From contig CADCJP010000034.1 of the NCBI GenBank assembly GCA_902801805.1, positions 1-14,914 of the forward strand: a stretch of 14,914 nucleotides of DNA, read 5' to 3'. Made by a program: the position numbers and the translations under genes. Below the pieces are notes generated by a model. The model saw nothing but the letters and a program-made list of their open reading frames with translations, made no database searches and was not told the DNA's origin. Source of the DNA: an uncultured Erysipelotrichaceae bacterium (GTDB taxonomy: Bacteria > Bacillota_I > Bacilli_A > RFN20 > CAG-826). Shown piece by piece: positions 13,710 through 14,914 of the stretch (the stretch's first letter is position 1; each line of letters starts with the position of its first letter).

Positions 13710-14914
13710 ATGCCAGAATTACCAGAAGTAGAAACAGTTAAAAGAGTCTTATTACCGATTGTTAAAGGTCGCACTTTTAAGGGCGTTGAAGTCTTAAGAA
13801 AAACAATTGTTAATAACTTAGAAGATGAATTCATTTCATTCATTTTGAATGAAACTGTTTTAGATATGTCTAGAATTGGTAAGTTTTTAATCTTCCATTT
13901 AACTAATGAAAAAGTCTTAATTAGTCATCTAAGAATGGAAGGTAAATATATTGAACTTTTAGAAAACGAAGATAACACGAAATATGCTCGTGTAGTTTTT
14001 CATTTAGATAATGGTCATAAACTCTGTTATGACGATTCAAGATCCTTTGGTCGTATGATTATGTCTAACGAGAAAGATTATTTAAATGAAAAAGAAATCG
14101 CTAAACTCGGACCTGAACCATTTGTGGTCAATGATGTCAAACCACTACTAGAAAAAGCTAAAAGAATTTCTCTTCCTATAAAGAGCGCACTTCTTTCTCA
14201 AGAACTCATTACTGGTTTAGGAAATATCTATGTTGATGAAGTCTTGTTCGCTAGCAAGATTCATCCTTTGACACCTGCAAAATTAATTACCAAAAATGAG
14301 TGGGAAAAGATTATCACTGAATCCAAAAGAATCTTAACTGAAGCTATTGCTGCGGGTGGCTCCACAATCAAGAGTTATCATCCAGGTAAAGACATCAACG
14401 GAGAATTCCAAACAAGATTGCTCGCTTATGGTCGAAATGGGCAAAAGTGTGTTTCATGTCACGCTTTTATGAGGTTTATTAAGGTAAATGGCCGTGGAAC
14501 GACCTTCTGTCCACACTGTCAAATCAAGCGTGGAGCGCCTCAAAAAATCGCTATCGTCGGTAAGATTGCCTCTGGTAAATCCACTGTTTTAGATGAGTTC
14601 AAAAAGGCTAATGCTTGCTGTCTTTCTTCTGATGAAATCGTCCATGAACTCTACGCTAAAAAAGAAGTTCAGGAGTTAATCAAGAAGAGACTCAGAATTA
14701 AGGAAGATGGAGAGTTCATCTCTGTCCTTAGAAATCATCTCGAAAACCACAAACAAGATCTTGATAGATTAGAGAAGATTGTTCATCCACTAGTTAAAAA
14801 AGAAATTGAGAATGCTTTCAAAAAATCAAAGGCCGATTTACTCGTAGCCGAAGTTCCACTTTTGTTCAAAGCCAAGATGCAAAACATGTTTGATATCATC
14901 ATCGGTGTTGATAT
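13710..14914 (+). CDS. MutM-CoaE fusion: DNA-formamidopyrimidine glycosylase joined to dephospho-CoA kinase (3' end off window)
   Basis: One frame of 401 codons runs to the window edge. Residues 1-271 are a complete MutM (Fpg), which removes 8-oxoguanine and nicks the DNA. It starts MPELPEVET, with P2 the Schiff-base nucleophile and E3 catalytic. K58 lies in RIGKFLIF, the H2TH has TGLGNIYVDEVLF, and the zinc finger is C247-x2-C250...C267-x2-C270 with R262. After only about 8 linker residues (IKRGAPQ) a CoaE begins at about 279: P-loop GKIASGKST (284-292), SSDEIVHELY, LEKIVHPLVKKEI and VAEVPLLF. CoaE phosphorylates dephospho-CoA, the last step of CoA synthesis. There is no stop, ATG, GTG or TTG at the junction. 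The order polA-mutM-coaE is classic in Firmicutes, but as separate genes. AAGGA 8 bp before the ATG supports the start. The CoaE C-terminus is not visible. Confidence 0.9.
   Translation, partial: MPELPEVETVKRVLLPIVKGRTFKGVEVLRKTIVNNLEDEFISFILNETVLDMSRIGKFLIFHLTNEKVLISHLRMEGKYIELLENEDNTKYARVVFHLDNGHKLCYDDSRSFGRMIMSNEKDYLNEKEIAKLGPEPFVVNDVKPLLEKAKRISLPIKSALLSQELITGLGNIYVDEVLFASKIHPLTPAKLITKNEWEKIITESKRILTEAIAAGGSTIKSYHPGKDINGEFQTRLLAYGRNGQKCVSCHAFMRFIKVNGRGTTFCPHCQIKRGAPQKIAIVGKIASGKSTVLDEFKKANACCLSSDEIVHELYAKKEVQELIKKRLRIKEDGEFISVLRNHLENHKQDLDRLEKIVHPLVKKEIENAFKKSKADLLVAEVPLLFKAKMQNMFDIIIGVD

Noticed and set aside
14520..14560. Separate coaE start at the junction, using GGAG at 14532-14535 and an AUC/AUU codon
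   Set aside because: No ATG, GTG or TTG occurs in frame near the P-loop, and non-standard AUC/AUU starts are very rare, so the fusion is the simpler reading.

Overview
The window looks like chromosomal DNA from a low-GC, Gram-positive bacterium, probably a Bacilli or Mollicutes-like lineage such as an uncultured gut member. This rests on A+T-rich sequence, Firmicutes-type Shine-Dalgarno sites, a compact DnaE, and the gene order nrnA / dnaE / polA / mutM / coaE. B. subtilis and mycoplasmas keep parts of that order. The reading frames follow the standard bacterial code: Trp is TGG throughout, and every genuine stop is TAA or TAG.

Left part (1-5635). The window opens with the 3' end of a plus-strand DUF523 (TudS-like) gene. 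It converges on a minus-strand operon read as glgB, glgP, dUTPase. GlgB is intact. The glycogen phosphorylase gene is broken twice: by an in-frame TAA after codon 190, and by a frameshift that also seems to have removed about 15-20 codons. A separate minus-strand lipoprotein gene lies upstream of glgB and ends in its own terminator.

Middle (5636-8035). A 160-bp divergent spacer holds a cre-like site, a short palindrome and an ackA promoter. The ackA and nrnA genes form a tight plus-strand pair (acetate kinase, then a DHH-family nanoRNase/pAp phosphatase) closed by a strong intrinsic terminator.

Right part (8036-14914). This is a plus-strand DNA replication and repair cluster: dnaE, polA, then one continuous frame encoding MutM joined to CoaE. 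DnaE is split by a frameshift just after its third catalytic aspartate, and alignment by eye suggests a loss of about 10 nt. PolA is full length, with a 3'-5' exonuclease domain that looks inactive. The last gene fuses a complete MutM (8-oxoguanine DNA glycosylase) to a dephospho-CoA kinase with no stop or plausible restart, and it runs off the window.

The most notable items are the MutM-CoaE fusion and the multi-base lesions in glgP and dnaE. The lesion in dnaE, normally an essential gene, suggests either an assembly problem or a real and surprising state. I found no mobile element, CRISPR array, tRNA or rRNA, and no clear new multi-gene system.
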